From Sutcliffiella tianshenii (GTDB lineage: Bacteria > Bacillota > Bacilli > Bacillales > Bacillaceae_I), in assembly GCF_016908565.1 (NCBI RefSeq), contig NZ_JAFBED010000003.1:186001-250000 (forward strand): a stretch of DNA of 64,000 bases, given 5' to 3'. Both the position numbers and the translations under genes were made by a program. Every line of letters begins with the position of its first letter. Positions within the stretch are counted from its first letter, which is position 1. This document shows, in pieces, positions 8,735 through 17,314 of this stretch. The notes beneath the pieces were generated by a model, which was given only the letters and a program-made list of their open reading frames with translations, had not been told where the DNA came from and ran no database searches.

Positions 8735-9448
8735 AAATGAGGTCTCCTTTATATGAGGTTTAGTTTGAGGTAAGCGTCAGACGGAATTGCTTTGAAGGAA
8801 GGATTAGCAAATTCATGAGGAAATTATCTTTCGCTTATGTATTCATTTTATTATGGATTAAAAAGCAGGGCAATAGCTTTGGTGTCGTACCCCTGTCATA
8901 CCCTTTTTTATTCCTTCCGAATTTACTCAAACGATTGATCAGACCAAAGATGTTACAGTCAAACAAAAAAGAAGCGAGAAATTGTACCAACAATACGTTC
9001 CCCGATCTTCTGGAGTTTAGATATACATAGGGTTTGCTACCCCTTTCTCTCTTGTTCAGATACCAACATAATTACAGCATGTGGAAACTGGCATTACATG
9101 GGGAATAACTAAAATGCGGAGAGCCATCAACTGCATCATCTAAAACAAACTCAACTCTACAGTAAACCTTTTTCAAAAATCACTTGGAATATCAGCACAC
9201 CTGATTTTCCTGAATTCTTAATCCTTAGCAAAAAAAGAGAAAAAATTAATTTTTTCTCTCTTTTTGCTATCTACTATGTACATCTGCAAAATTCACTACC
9301 GATTTTACCATACCGCAACCCGCATTCCTACGTTTTTCCAGTCATAAAAATGTTTTCTCAATCTCACATTTTCCCTTTTTCTCCTCAAAAATTCACTTTT
9401 CCCCGCTCTTTTTTCACGCTTTTTTTCACGCTTTTTCTCAAACATTAA
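8735..9448. other. Non-coding right part of the island
   Basis: More than 700 bp without a gene that I can support. A frame at 8815-9030 has an ATG but poor spacing to any ribosome binding site and no recognisable product. The stretch contains a strong two-way hairpin at 9227-9268 and then a T-rich region with repeated TCACGC words leading into the right direct repeat. It may be decayed coding sequence. Confidence 0.45.
9227..9268. terminator. Bidirectional terminator-like hairpin
   Basis: AGCAAAAA...GAGAAAAAATT pairs with AATTTTTTCTC...TTTTTGCT, giving A-rich and T-rich flanks on both strands. Confidence 0.65.
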
Positions 9449-9602
9449 AAAAGTCGTCTTAGTCTACAAAAAGAAGAAAGGCTTATCCCGTAAGGGATAG
9501 CCCTGCTTTTCTCACGCTTTTTTGCGAAATCTTTTTTCTCACTTGGTGGAGAAATCGGACGGTTTTTTTGTAACGGGTTAGTGAGAATATTGGTTAGTTA
9601 CA
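9449..9602. repeat. Right copy of the ~153-bp direct repeat
   Basis: This copy is attached to the intact rRNA methyltransferase gene: it covers that gene's stop codon (9594-9596), its final codons and its downstream hairpin (9480-9502, followed on the minus strand by TTTCTTCTTTTTG, a terminator). The other copy is at 1-153. Integrative elements that insert into the 3' end of a gene typically leave this arrangement. The ~10% divergence means either an old event or an element that brought its own replacement gene end. Confidence 0.8.
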
Positions 9603-11009
9603 ATTTAATTTGAACTTTACTACTGTCTCCACGTGGCTAGTCTGAGGAAACATATCCACAGGCTGAATCCATTCCACTTTATACTTCTTGCTCACATACT
9701 GGATATCCTTTGCAAGTGTGGATGGATTACAGGAAACGTATACGAATCGCTTCGGTTCCACTTCGAGGACGGTCTGCAGGAATTTTTCATCGCAGCCTGT
9801 TCTTGGCGGATCGACCACGATCGTATCGGGCTTCCACCCTTCCTTGACCCATTTCGGAAGCCATTTCTCGGCTTTCCCTGTGACGTATTGCATGTTGTCA
9901 TAGCCGTGTCTGGCTGCGTTCTTTTTCGCATCCTCGATGGATTCGGGGATGACGTCCATGCCGCGGACCTCTCCCGCTCCATCTGCCAGCCAAAGTCCGA
10001 TTGTCCCGACACCACAGTAGGCATCGACGACTTTTTCTTTACCAGTCAGTTCAGCAGCTTTTTTCACTTCATCATAAAGCTTCACTGTCTGCACCGGATT
10101 AAGCTGGAAAAAGGCACGGGCGCTCAGCTCAAAGCTGATGTCCCCCAATGTTTCCTGAATTACCTGTTCACCGCTTAAGTGCACGGTTTCCTCCCCAAAG
10201 ATGAGTGATGTCTTTTGCCCATTTACATTTTGCAGGATGCTTTTCACTTTCGGAAGACGTTTTTGAATTTCATTCACAATCAGTTGTTTCCTCGGCAGTT
10301 TTTCTTCAGCCGTTATCAACACAACCTGGATTTCCCCTGTGGAAAAGCCGACCCTTGTCATGATCGTACGCACAATTCCTTGACGGTTCTTTTCGTTATA
10401 CACAGAGATGTTGAAATCCTGAAGGATCTGTTTGATCGTGTTCGTCACCTCGATGGTCGATGGGTGCTGCACGAGACATTCGTTAATATTGATCAGCCTA
10501 TGGGAATTCTCGCTATAAAGACCGGCGATGATTTTCCCTTTTTGCAGGCCTAACTGGAACTGGCTCTTGTTGCGATAGTACCAAGGGTCGTCCATGCCGA
10601 TAGTCGGTCTGATTTCAAGCTTCTCCACATTCAGCTTTGTATGGCGCTCAAGGGACTGAATCACGATATCACGCTTGTAATCGAGCTGCTGGGTGTACTC
10701 CAAGTGCTGCAGCTGACAACCGCCACATTGTTCATACACATGGCATGGCGGCGTGATTCGGTGAGGCGACTTTATGCGGATCTTCTTGATTTTCGCTTCG
10801 GCAAATTTATGTTTAACATTGGTCACTTCGGCGACGACTTCCTCACCGGGCAGGGCACCGTGTACGAACACGACCTGCTTTTTGAAGTAGCCGACCCCTT
10901 CCCCATTGATTCCAAGGCGCTTGATGGTCAAGGGAAAAGTCTGTCCAACTGTCATCGTGACTTGAGATTGCTGTGGTGCTGGTTTTCTTGATTTAAATTT
11001 CTGGTTCAT
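9594..11009 (-). CDS. rlmD: 23S rRNA (uracil-C5)-methyltransferase, RlmD/RlmCD family (YfjO-like)
   Basis: This 471-residue enzyme transfers methyl from SAM to C5 of uridines in 23S rRNA (or a tRNA, in the TrmA-like branch). An N-terminal TRAM RNA-binding domain (~20-78) is followed by the [4Fe-4S] cysteine cluster CxxxxxCGGC in [15 protein letters not shown], the SAM motif [10 protein letters not shown], the [11 protein letters not shown] motif, and the nucleophile Cys in [12 protein letters not shown]. Its start overlaps the stop of the upstream alkA gene by 4 bp (ATGA), so the two are translationally coupled, as in B. subtilis yfjP-yfjO. Its 3' end is the apparent insertion point of the left island. 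Confidence 0.93.
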   Translation of the reverse strand: MNQKFKSRKPAPQQSQVTMTVGQTFPLTIKRLGINGEGVGYFKKQVVFVHGALPGEEVVAEVTNVKHKFAEAKIKKIRIKSPHRITPPCHVYEQCGGCQLQHLEYTQQLDYKRDIVIQSLERHTKLNVEKLEIRPTIGMDDPWYYRNKSQFQLGLQKGKIIAGLYSENSHRLININECLVQHPSTIEVTNTIKQILQDFNISVYNEKNRQGIVRTIMTRVGFSTGEIQVVLITAEEKLPRKQLIVNEIQKRLPKVKSILQNVNGQKTSLIFGEETVHLSGEQVIQETLGDISFELSARAFFQLNPVQTVKLYDEVKKAAELTGKEKVVDAYCGVGTIGLWLADGAGEVRGMDVIPESIEDAKKNAARHGYDNMQYVTGKAEKWLPKWVKEGWKPDTIVVDPPRTGCDEKFLQTVLEVEPKRFVYVSCNPSTLAKDIQYVSKKYKVEWIQPVDMFPQTSHVETVVKFKLNCN

Positions 11010-11887
11010 TTCACTAACTCCTCAACTTGCGGTTCGATGCTTCTCCATAGATAAAGGGAAGCATAGCTTAAATATGGCTCCCATTCCTTGCTCCATTCCT
11101 GCATTTGGAGGGTTGTTGGTTTCTGGTCGAGCCCTTTTAGTTTTTTCAAGGCATTCTGGATGCCGATATCTGCGATCGGGAATAGGTTTGGACGCCCAAG
11201 CCCGAACAACAGCAGGTTCTGTACGGTCCATGGGCCAATTCCTCTTATTTTGATGAGCTCTTTTAAGATTTCTTCATCGGATTTATTATGAAGGTCGTAC
11301 AGAGGCAGCTCACCATCTGCAATCAGCCTTGATGTATCAATGATATATTCCGCTTTGCGACGGCTCATTTTAAGTGCCGTGATGTCTTCATAATCAAGCT
11401 TTGCCACATCCTCAGGTCTTGGATAAAACCAGACTCCCTCCACCTCGAACCCGAAGGAATGGACAAATCGCTTTGTCAGGGTATGGGCGAATTTCATGTT
11501 CACCTGCTGATGGATGATGCACTTCATCAGGCAGTGATACAGGTCAAAATCCAATACAAGCGGGGTTCCTTTATGCTCCTCAAAAATATCCGCAAGGACG
11601 GTCGAAGAAAAGTGGTCGCCTATCGGCTTAAGAGACTTGTCCCATTGGAAAATTGCCCTTAGCTTGTCGACTTCCTCATTTGTAAAAGTGGAGCTGCTTG
11701 TAAGCTCGAATGACGGACGATCGGTCGTACCTGTCGCTTTCACTTTTATGACAATCGGGGTGTCTCCTTTATACAATGGCACTTTCACAGATCTTTCCGC
11801 TTGATCGATCACCATCAACGGGTCAATCGATAAACGCTGCAGCACTCTGTCAAACTGATATGGACCTTCTATATTAATATTCAACAT
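11006..11887 (-). CDS. alkA: DNA-3-methyladenine glycosylase II family (AlkA/YfjP)
   Basis: This 293-residue HhH-GPD base-excision enzyme removes alkylated purines from DNA. It shows an AlkA-type N-terminal domain (~1-110), then the helix-hairpin-helix [19 protein letters not shown] and the catalytic Asp in [14 protein letters not shown]. The order alkA-rlmD matches B. subtilis yfjP-yfjO, so it is most likely the YfjP orthologue. It is followed with a 4-bp overlap by rlmD. The upstream pdaA gene on the same strand is separated by its own terminator, so this pair is probably transcribed from the 11888-11992 gap. Confidence 0.9.
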   Translation of the reverse strand: MLNINIEGPYQFDRVLQRLSIDPLMVIDQAERSVKVPLYKGDTPIVIKVKATGTTDRPSFELTSSSTFTNEEVDKLRAIFQWDKSLKPIGDHFSSTVLADIFEEHKGTPLVLDFDLYHCLMKCIIHQQVNMKFAHTLTKRFVHSFGFEVEGVWFYPRPEDVAKLDYEDITALKMSRRKAEYIIDTSRLIADGELPLYDLHNKSDEEILKELIKIRGIGPWTVQNLLLFGLGRPNLFPIADIGIQNALKKLKGLDQKPTTLQMQEWSKEWEPYLSYASLYLWRSIEPQVEELVK

Positions 11888-11992
11888 TCTCTCCGCCCGC
11901 CTTCCTTTTCAATCCTTTCCCAATTATAACGGCTTTCCGGTTACTTGCCAAACGAGTAGGATCCGGCTTATTTGGGGAGGGTAAAAAGGAAA

Positions 11993-12018
11993 AGCCCTCT
12001 GAGCGAAGTCAAAGAGCT
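11993..12018 (-). terminator. Terminator of pdaA
   Basis: On the minus strand AGCTCTTTGA-CTTCGC-TCAGAGGGCT, with two G-T wobbles, is followed by TTTTCCTTTTT. It starts at the pdaA stop codon. Confidence 0.75.
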
Positions 12019-12835
12019 AGTTTGCCGGCAATAAAAGCATCGGGTCCGGGATATTCTTTTGAGCAGCCGCATAATCGAGGCTTTTGAATTCATAGCCCTG
12101 TTTTCTAAGGTCGTCAATCACTTTTCCAAGCGCTTCTGCATTATCACTTGATACGGTATGCAAAAGGATGATGGCACCGGGATGGATCTGCGCCATGATG
12201 TTATCGTATGAGTATCTCCAGCCTTTCTGCTGATCGGTCTTCCAATCGACAAATGCCACTGACCAGAAAACATGCTGATAGCCAAGCTTATTGGCAAGCA
12301 CTAAAGTCCGTTCACTGAACGTCCCTCGCGGCGGCCTGAGATATGTCATATTATCAAGCCCGGTAATGCTCTTATATTCTTCGCGAATCATTTCCAGTTC
12401 CTTTTTGAAACGGACATCATTGACCTTTGTAAGATCCGGGTGGTGCCAGGAATGGTTCCCGACAATATGCCCTTCTTTGACCATACGTTTAATAAGGTCC
12501 GGCTGATCCTTCAGATAATAACCCGTCACAAAAAATGCGGCAGGTACCTTCTTTTCTTTCAGTACATCCAAAACCTGTGAGGTATAGCCATTTTCATACC
12601 CATTATCGAAAGTAAGGAAAATCTCTTTTTTCGAGGTATTTCCTAAATAAAATGCATCGTTTTCTTTTAACAGGTCATTCAGTTGCTTGCCGGCATCCGC
12701 CGGGAGATGGTCACGGCTTTTCTTAAATCCCCAATGCAGGGTTGTATGAGAATAATCAGAAGCGATGCACACCTCTGGAATCAAAAATAGTGCTATTGCA
12801 GTCATCACGATAAGTATTTTTGTCCACATTACCAT
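12017..12835 (-). CDS. pdaA: Polysaccharide deacetylase PdaA (spore cortex muramic delta-lactam)
   Basis: This 272-residue protein is the N-acetylmuramic acid deacetylase that acts with CwlD to form muramic delta-lactam in spore cortex, needed for germination. The N-terminus is a signal peptide or anchor (residues 1-25, ILIVMTAIALFLIPEVCIAS). The NodB domain shows the metal/catalytic motifs LTFDNGYENGYT, HSWHHPDL and LRPPRGTF and the late LLHT motif. The NGYE variant of motif 1 is the PdaA signature that distinguishes it from chitin-deacetylase-like PgdA proteins. It is syntenic with B. subtilis pdaA (yfjS) next to yfjP/yfjO. I see no clear sporulation promoter by eye. Confidence 0.93.
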   Translation of the reverse strand: MVMWTKILIVMTAIALFLIPEVCIASDYSHTTLHWGFKKSRDHLPADAGKQLNDLLKENDAFYLGNTSKKEIFLTFDNGYENGYTSQVLDVLKEKKVPAAFFVTGYYLKDQPDLIKRMVKEGHIVGNHSWHHPDLTKVNDVRFKKELEMIREEYKSITGLDNMTYLRPPRGTFSERTLVLANKLGYQHVFWSVAFVDWKTDQQKGWRYSYDNIMAQIHPGAIILLHTVSSDNAEALGKVIDDLRKQGYEFKSLDYAAAQKNIPDPMLLLPAN

Positions 12836-12946
12836 TTCCTCCTTTCCAGGAACCGTTGTAAATATAGGTTTCGTTTGGAAGGACGGAATGATACTCTGTA
12901 TTGTTTTCCAATTAGGTTGATTTTATTGATGGGAAGTTTCAATTTT

Positions 12947-13084
12947 TTACCTTTTCTCGGACTTCAACAGCTCGATTTCCGCCTCCAAGATATTCATCCT
13001 CTTATCAAGCTTCCGTTTGGTCGTTTCTGCTTCATAAAATGCGCCAGCTGCTACTGCAAATGCAATCCATGCCATAAAACCCAT
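12947..13084 (-). CDS. Small membrane-anchored coiled-coil protein, 45 aa
   Basis: This short gene encodes one N-terminal hydrophobic helix (MGFMAWIAFAVAAGAFYE) followed by a charged heptad-like helix (KLDKRMNILEAEIELLKSE). The ATG at 13084 has GGGGA 7 nt upstream and the frame closes at TAA 12947. It sits between pdaA and uppP, the position where B. subtilis has the small yfjT gene, but I could not confirm homology. A single-pass membrane protein with a short cytosolic coiled coil is what can be seen; the role is unknown. Confidence 0.65.
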   Translation of the reverse strand: MGFMAWIAFAVAAGAFYEAETTKRKLDKRMNILEAEIELLKSEKR

Positions 13085-13191
13085 TTGAATTTCCCCATTT
13101 CCGTATAATATTTATTTTCTAACCGAACAAATTGGTATATGATAGTACAGTTAAAGTATACTTGAAAACCATGTTATAAGGAGATAATAGA

Positions 13192-14025
13192 ATGGATTTT
13201 TTAACCATATTAAAAGCAATCATACTCGGAATTGTGGAGGGTTTGACCGAATTTGCCCCTGTTTCCTCGACAGGACATATGATCATCGTGGATGATATGT
13301 GGCTGCAATCCGAACAGTTTTTGACCAAATATGTAGCCAATACCTTTAAAATAGTCATTCAGCTTGGTTCGATTTTGGCGGTTGTCGTTGTATTCAGGGA
13401 GAGGTTCTACGACTTATTGGGACTGAAGAAATTGGAAGACAAGAAAACGGCCGAAGGTAAAAAAGGCTTGAAGCTGACCCACGTCATTGTCGGTCTGATT
13501 CCAGCAGGAGTCCTCGGCGTACTTTTTGAGGATTATATTGATGAATACCTATTTTCACTTGAAACCGTCTTGATTGGGCTTGTAGTAGGGGCATTCCTCA
13601 TGATTGCAGCAGACCTTTTCGGTTCAAAGGAACCTAAAACAGAAAGCATCGACCAGATCACGTACAAGCAGGCATTATCAGTCGGTCTTATCCAGTGTTT
13701 ATCACTTTGGCCTGGTTTTTCCCGCTCAGGGTCTACCATTTCAGGCGGCGTTCTGCTTGGCATGAGTCATCGTGCCGCTGCAGACTTCACCTTCATCATG
13801 GCCGTTCCGATCATGGCAGGTGCAAGCTTCCTATCCTTATTGAAAAACTGGCAGTATTTCTCGATCGAGGCTTTGCCGTTTTTCGCAGCAGGATTCATCA
13901 GTGCATTCATTTTTGCATTGGTATCCATCCGATTCTTCTTGAAGCTGATCAATAAAATCAAGCTGATGCCATTTGCGATCTACCGGATTGTGTTGGCGGG
14001 TGCTATTTATTTCTTATATTTCTAA
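13192..14025 (+). CDS. uppP: Undecaprenyl-diphosphatase UppP (BacA family)
   Basis: This 277-residue polytopic membrane enzyme dephosphorylates undecaprenyl diphosphate to recycle the lipid carrier for peptidoglycan and teichoic acid synthesis; high levels give bacitracin resistance. Both family motifs are present: EGLTEFAPVSSTGHM near residue 17-31 (catalytic Glu and Ser/Thr/His) and the PGFSRSGSTISGG motif near 178. About eight membrane segments are visible. AAGGAG lies 8 nt before the ATG. The upstream sequence holds a TATACT box but no well-spaced -35. A terminator follows at 14033. Confidence 0.95.
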   Translation: MDFLTILKAIILGIVEGLTEFAPVSSTGHMIIVDDMWLQSEQFLTKYVANTFKIVIQLGSILAVVVVFRERFYDLLGLKKLEDKKTAEGKKGLKLTHVIVGLIPAGVLGVLFEDYIDEYLFSLETVLIGLVVGAFLMIAADLFGSKEPKTESIDQITYKQALSVGLIQCLSLWPGFSRSGSTISGGVLLGMSHRAAADFTFIMAVPIMAGASFLSLLKNWQYFSIEALPFFAAGFISAFIFALVSIRFFLKLINKIKLMPFAIYRIVLAGAIYFLYF

Positions 14026-14032
14026 GTATTTG

Positions 14033-14066
14033 AAAAGGCATTGCCAAAATGGTGATGCCTTTTTTG
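14033..14066 (+). terminator. Terminator of uppP
   Basis: AAAAGGCAT...ATGCCTTTTTT hairpin 8 bp after the stop codon. Confidence 0.85.
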
Positions 14067-14160
14067 AATGCTCTTGAGGTAATTTTACCAAATAAAAGGG
14101 ATTTGTCATTTTATGACGAATAATTGTAAGAATTGTTTTTATTGTCTGGGGGAAATTCAT

Positions 14161-14415
14161 TTGTTCTTATTTTACTTATGTAGCTGCATCTTCGCTGGAG
14201 TCCTGATTCTCTTGGTTCATAAAAAGGAACTTCCTTCACTCAATTATTTGTTTTTAAGAGGTGGGTTCATCGGATTAGTTTGTTTTCTGTTTACGAATGC
14301 TTATGCTGATCATTACAATTATTTTATTGACTTCAACCTGCTTCATTGGGCCGGTTTGATTGCAGTTTCGGTCTTTGTGAGTTATTTTGTGAGCAGGATT
14401 AAGATGTGGATGTAA
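14161..14415 (+). CDS. Hypothetical membrane protein, 84 aa
   Basis: The product has three predicted membrane helices (LFLFYLCSCIFAGVLILLV; YLFLRGGFIGLVCFLF; LLHWAGLIAVSVFVSYFVS) and a short positively charged end. I do not recognise the family. The start is taken as TTG 14161 because GGGGG lies 8 nt upstream; an in-frame ATG at 14113 has no ribosome binding site. It is directly followed by a 21-bp-period repeat array. Confidence 0.55.
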   Translation: MFLFYLCSCIFAGVLILLVHKKELPSLNYLFLRGGFIGLVCFLFTNAYADHYNYFIDFNLLHWAGLIAVSVFVSYFVSRIKMWM

Positions 14416-14462
14416 GATTGTCCTGGGATGGGATGGAATGTCATTGGTACTGCTGGCTGGTA

Positions 14463-14588
14463 GCGTTATTCTGTCCACTTTGAGGGTTATTTTGTCCAGA
14501 CTGGGCATTAATCTAGCCACTTTTCCGATTTATCTATCGACTTCACGGCGTAATCTGTCCAAAATGCCAACTAATCTGTCAATTTTAC
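14463..14588. repeat. 21-bp-period degenerate tandem array (6 units)
   Basis: Six consecutive units begin at 14463, 14484, 14505, 14526, 14547 and 14568, all exactly 21 bp. The core is [TA]TAATCTGTCCA-like: TTATTCTGTCCA, TTATTTTGTCCA, TTAATCTAGCCA, TTTATCTATCGA, GTAATCTGTCCA, CTAATCTGTCAA. The units have diverged but the period is kept without indels. The array lies between the convergent 84-aa membrane gene and the fumarase terminator. Confidence 0.75.
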
Positions 14589-14616
14589 AAATAATGTAAA
14601 CACCTGCATAAAAAAA

Positions 14617-14642
14617 GCAACCCAGCCACACAGCCGGGTTGC
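14617..14642 (-). terminator. Terminator of the fumarase gene
   Basis: GCAACCC/GGGTTGC stem followed on the minus strand by TTTTTTTATG, 16 bp after the stop codon. Confidence 0.85.
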
Positions 14643-14657
14643 CCAACACCTCATTCT

Positions 14658-16199
14658 TTAGCTAAAAACACGATCCTTGAACTGCGCCAGCTTTTCCAAT
14701 GAGGACTTTTCCACATCGGCATGCAGGCTGTTTCCGTGTGAATCCATCGTTACAACCGCTGTAAAGCCTTCCACACGAAGGTGCCACATTGCTTCCGGAA
14801 TACCGAATTCCATCAGGTCCACTCCGTCGACACCCTTGATACAGTCCGCATAGTACTGCGCCGCTCCGCCGATGGCGTTCAAGTACACGCCGCCGTGCTC
14901 TCCCAATGCTTTCAGCGTCTTCGCACCCATACCGCCTTTGCCCATGACGGCGCGGATTCCGAAGCGCTTCATGATATCTCCTTGGTAAGGCTCCTCGCGG
15001 ATGGACGTAGTCGGTCCTGCCGCTTTCACTTCCCAGTTCCCTTCCGCGTCCTTCAGCATAACAGGACCGCAGTGGTAGATGATCTGGCCATCAAGGTCCA
15101 CCGGGGAATCATTGTCGGACAGGTATTTGTGGATGGCGTCACGGCCTGTAAACATGCGGCCATTGATGCGTACCACGTCCCCAACCTTCAATGAACGAAT
15201 TTTTTCTTCCGTAATCGGTGCTTCCAAGACGATTTCACGGGAATCAGACGTAGCAGCAACCTCTTCCTGCTCTGCCAGTTCTTTTGAAAAATCGATCATT
15301 TCGCCTTCCTGGTACATCCATTCCATCAGATCGCCGGATTCAGCGTTTATTTTCACACCTAAGCGACGGTAAGCCCAACAGTTGTATGCAACAGATACAA
15401 AGAAGCTCGCTGGGATGCGGTTCGCCACGCCCACCTTACAGCCAAGCAGGGTCGTCTCGCCACCGAAGCCCATAGTACCGATTCCAAGCTTGTTGGCATT
15501 TTCCATCACATATTCTTCAAGCTCTTTCAATTCAGGGATCGCATTCTCATCATCAAGGCTTCGGAACAACTGCTCCTTCGCGAGCTCATAGCCAGACGTT
15601 CTGTCGCCGCCGATACCTACACCGATGACGCCGGCACTACAGCCCTGTCCCTGCGCCTGGTATACGGAATGCATCACACATTTGCGGATGCCATCCAGGT
15701 CACGGCCCGCACGGCCAAGCCCTTCAAGTTCACAAGGCAGACTGTACTGGATATTCTTGTTCTCACAGCCGCCTCCTTTTAAAATAAGGCGCGCATCTAT
15801 ATAGTCCTTCTCCCATTGCTCGAACTTGATCACAGGCGTACCCACCCCGAGATTGTCCCCGCTGTTCGCTCCTGTCAGGGAATCCACAGAGTTCGGACGC
15901 AGCTTTCCGTCCTTAGTAGCCTGGGCGATTGCCGTGTAGATCGCCTCTTTGATCTCCAGTTGGTTCACTCCAACCGGCGTTTTTATTTTAAATGTAGGAA
16001 GTCCAGTGTCCTGACAGATCGGAGACACATTTTCATCCGCCATCGTAATGTTCTCTGTAATCGTCGCAAGGGACATCGCCGCTCTCGTCCCGGCGCTCTC
16101 GCTAAGCTTTGCCTTCGCAATCGCACGACGCACATCTTTAGGAAGCTTTGTGGAAGTTTCCACAATCAACTGATACATACTTTCAAATAATTTTTCCAT
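14658..16199 (-). CDS. fumA: Class I (iron-sulfur) fumarate hydratase
   Basis: This 513-residue single-chain class I fumarase catalyses reversible hydration of fumarate to L-malate in the TCA cycle. The alpha part (1 to ~280) supplies the three cysteines expected to hold the oxygen-sensitive [4Fe-4S] cluster: SPICQDTGLPTF, KGGGCENKN / QGQGCSAGVIGVGIGGDR and the region around TTLLGCKVG. The beta part (~320-513) includes LKVGDVVRINGRMFTGRD, GPTTSIREEP, MGKGGMGAKT and DSHGNSLH. B. subtilis has a class II FumC, so this class I enzyme is an alternative or additional fumarase typical of other Bacillaceae. It is monocistronic with its own terminator. Confidence 0.93.
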   Translation of the reverse strand: MEKLFESMYQLIVETSTKLPKDVRRAIAKAKLSESAGTRAAMSLATITENITMADENVSPICQDTGLPTFKIKTPVGVNQLEIKEAIYTAIAQATKDGKLRPNSVDSLTGANSGDNLGVGTPVIKFEQWEKDYIDARLILKGGGCENKNIQYSLPCELEGLGRAGRDLDGIRKCVMHSVYQAQGQGCSAGVIGVGIGGDRTSGYELAKEQLFRSLDDENAIPELKELEEYVMENANKLGIGTMGFGGETTLLGCKVGVANRIPASFFVSVAYNCWAYRRLGVKINAESGDLMEWMYQEGEMIDFSKELAEQEEVAATSDSREIVLEAPITEEKIRSLKVGDVVRINGRMFTGRDAIHKYLSDNDSPVDLDGQIIYHCGPVMLKDAEGNWEVKAAGPTTSIREEPYQGDIMKRFGIRAVMGKGGMGAKTLKALGEHGGVYLNAIGGAAQYYADCIKGVDGVDLMEFGIPEAMWHLRVEGFTAVVTMDSHGNSLHADVEKSSLEKLAQFKDRVFS

Positions 16200-16398
16200 C
16201 TCTATACCCTCTCCTATCCCCTGGTTGAAAAGCTATTATCTACAAAATCCGGAATTATCTATTCTTTTTCACAATAATTATTATACTGCTTCTAGTGGAG
16301 TTGTTAAAGGAATTTGTAATCGATTTCAAGAATAGATGGCGGGGAAATGGATAATTATGCTAGTATAAATAAATAGAACGACTTAAGGAGTGTTTTCC

Positions 16399-16527
16399 TT
16401 GAAGGAATTGGATCAGGTACTTAGAAACGGAGATTTTGAACAGGCTAAAGATCTCGCAAAAAGAATGGATATGGAGCAATTAGAAGATTTACTTTTTATG
16501 ATTTCATGCAACTTATTGGGATTATAG
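16399..16527 (+). CDS. Small helical protein, 42 aa
   Basis: A TTG-started frame with AAGGAG 8 nt upstream encodes MKELDQVLRNGDFEQAKDLA... and ends SCNLLGL. It is amphipathic and helical, with repeated acidic/leucine pattern; no membrane helix. The good ribosome binding site and compact fit before the VanZ-like gene (68 bp downstream) argue that it is real. I do not recognise a family. Confidence 0.5.
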   Translation: MKELDQVLRNGDFEQAKDLAKRMDMEQLEDLLFMISCNLLGL

Positions 16528-16595
16528 TTAGTCTGGGAGGAATCAGTAGGTATAGTTAGATTTGTTTATTTATAAAAAAATAAGGAGTTATATAT

Positions 16596-17102
16596 ATGAA
16601 TGTGTACTTAAAAATTTCGTTATCTCTTATCTTTGCAATTTTTTTTTTTATTCTGATGCAATTGGTTCTCTTTAAGTTCTTTTATATAGGTAATATCAAG
16701 GACCATTTCAACTTTACTTATGATAGCTATTACTGGAATACTCATAATTTCATCCCGTTCCATACCTTCTTTTCTTATCTGTTTTACTCGAATGACCTTC
16801 ATTTGAACATCAGATTGCAGAATGTGGGAGGTAATTTAGTTGGATTTATCCCATTTGGATTTATACTACCTCTTCTTTTCACAAAATTTATGTCAACACT
16901 AAAAATCGGAATGGCTACATTCTTTTTAAGTCTATTTTTTGAAGTCTCTCAGCTGTTATTTAAGCTCGGAAGCTTCGATGTAGACGACATTTTTTTGAAT
17001 ACACTTGGAGGAATTATAGGTTTTTTTGCTGTAAAATTTGCTCTGAAGCTTCTTCAGTCGATTAAAAGAGCCAGATTGCAGGTAATTACTAAAAATCAAT
17101 AA
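16596..17102 (+). CDS. VanZ family membrane protein
   Basis: This 168-residue protein has four or five membrane helices and the VanZ-like core NVGGNLVGFIPFGFILP (residues ~77-93), EVSQLLFKLGSFDVDDIFLNTLGG (split here at residues ~112-134) with the conserved D-V-D-D and N-T-L-G-G. VanZ-like proteins are linked to teicoplanin resistance in enterococci, but most bacillary members have no known role in the envelope. AAGGAG lies 8 nt before the ATG. It is immediately followed by a 53-bp-period repeat array. Confidence 0.85.
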   Translation: MNVYLKISLSLIFAIFFFILMQLVLFKFFYIGNIKDHFNFTYDSYYWNTHNFIPFHTFFSYLFYSNDLHLNIRLQNVGGNLVGFIPFGFILPLLFTKFMSTLKIGMATFFLSLFFEVSQLLFKLGSFDVDDIFLNTLGGIIGFFAVKFALKLLQSIKRARLQVITKNQ

Positions 17103-17126
17103 AATTAGAGATGGAGACTCACTGTT

Positions 17127-17304
17127 TTTCGTACCGTCTTTTCACTCTTTTCTGCCCGCTCGCGGTTCGATTCCATCGCTTTCGTACCGTCTCTCCACCC
17201 TTTTCCGCATGCTCGCGGTTCGATTCCATCGCTTTCGTACCATCTCTACACTCTTTTCCACGTGCTCACGGTACGATTCCACCGCTTTTGTACCGTCTCT
17301 TCCA
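17127..17304. repeat. 53-bp-period tandem array (3.4 units), variant A
   Basis: Units start at 17127, 17180, 17233 and (partial) 17286, an exact 53-bp period. Each unit contains GGTTCGA or GGTACGA, then TTCCATCGCTT-type sequence, then TCGTACC or TTGTACC, an imperfect inverted repeat. The arrangement GGTACGATTCCACCGC-TTTTG matches the core of the arrays at 38.7 and 55.0 kb. It fills the gap between two convergent genes. Confidence 0.85.
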
Positions 17305-17314
17305 TCCTCTACAT

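Noticed and set aside
8815-9030. Possible 71-aa gene in the island
   Set aside because: The nearest purine-rich stretch is too far from the ATG, and the product has no recognisable features; may be a decayed fragment.
1-9602. Prophage
   Set aside because: No integrase, terminase, capsid, tail, lysis or repressor gene is visible; the cargo is nuclease-type and unknown genes only.
9633-10991. Long plus-strand frames opposite the rRNA methyltransferase gene
   Set aside because: They are antisense shadows of a gene with complete conserved motifs.
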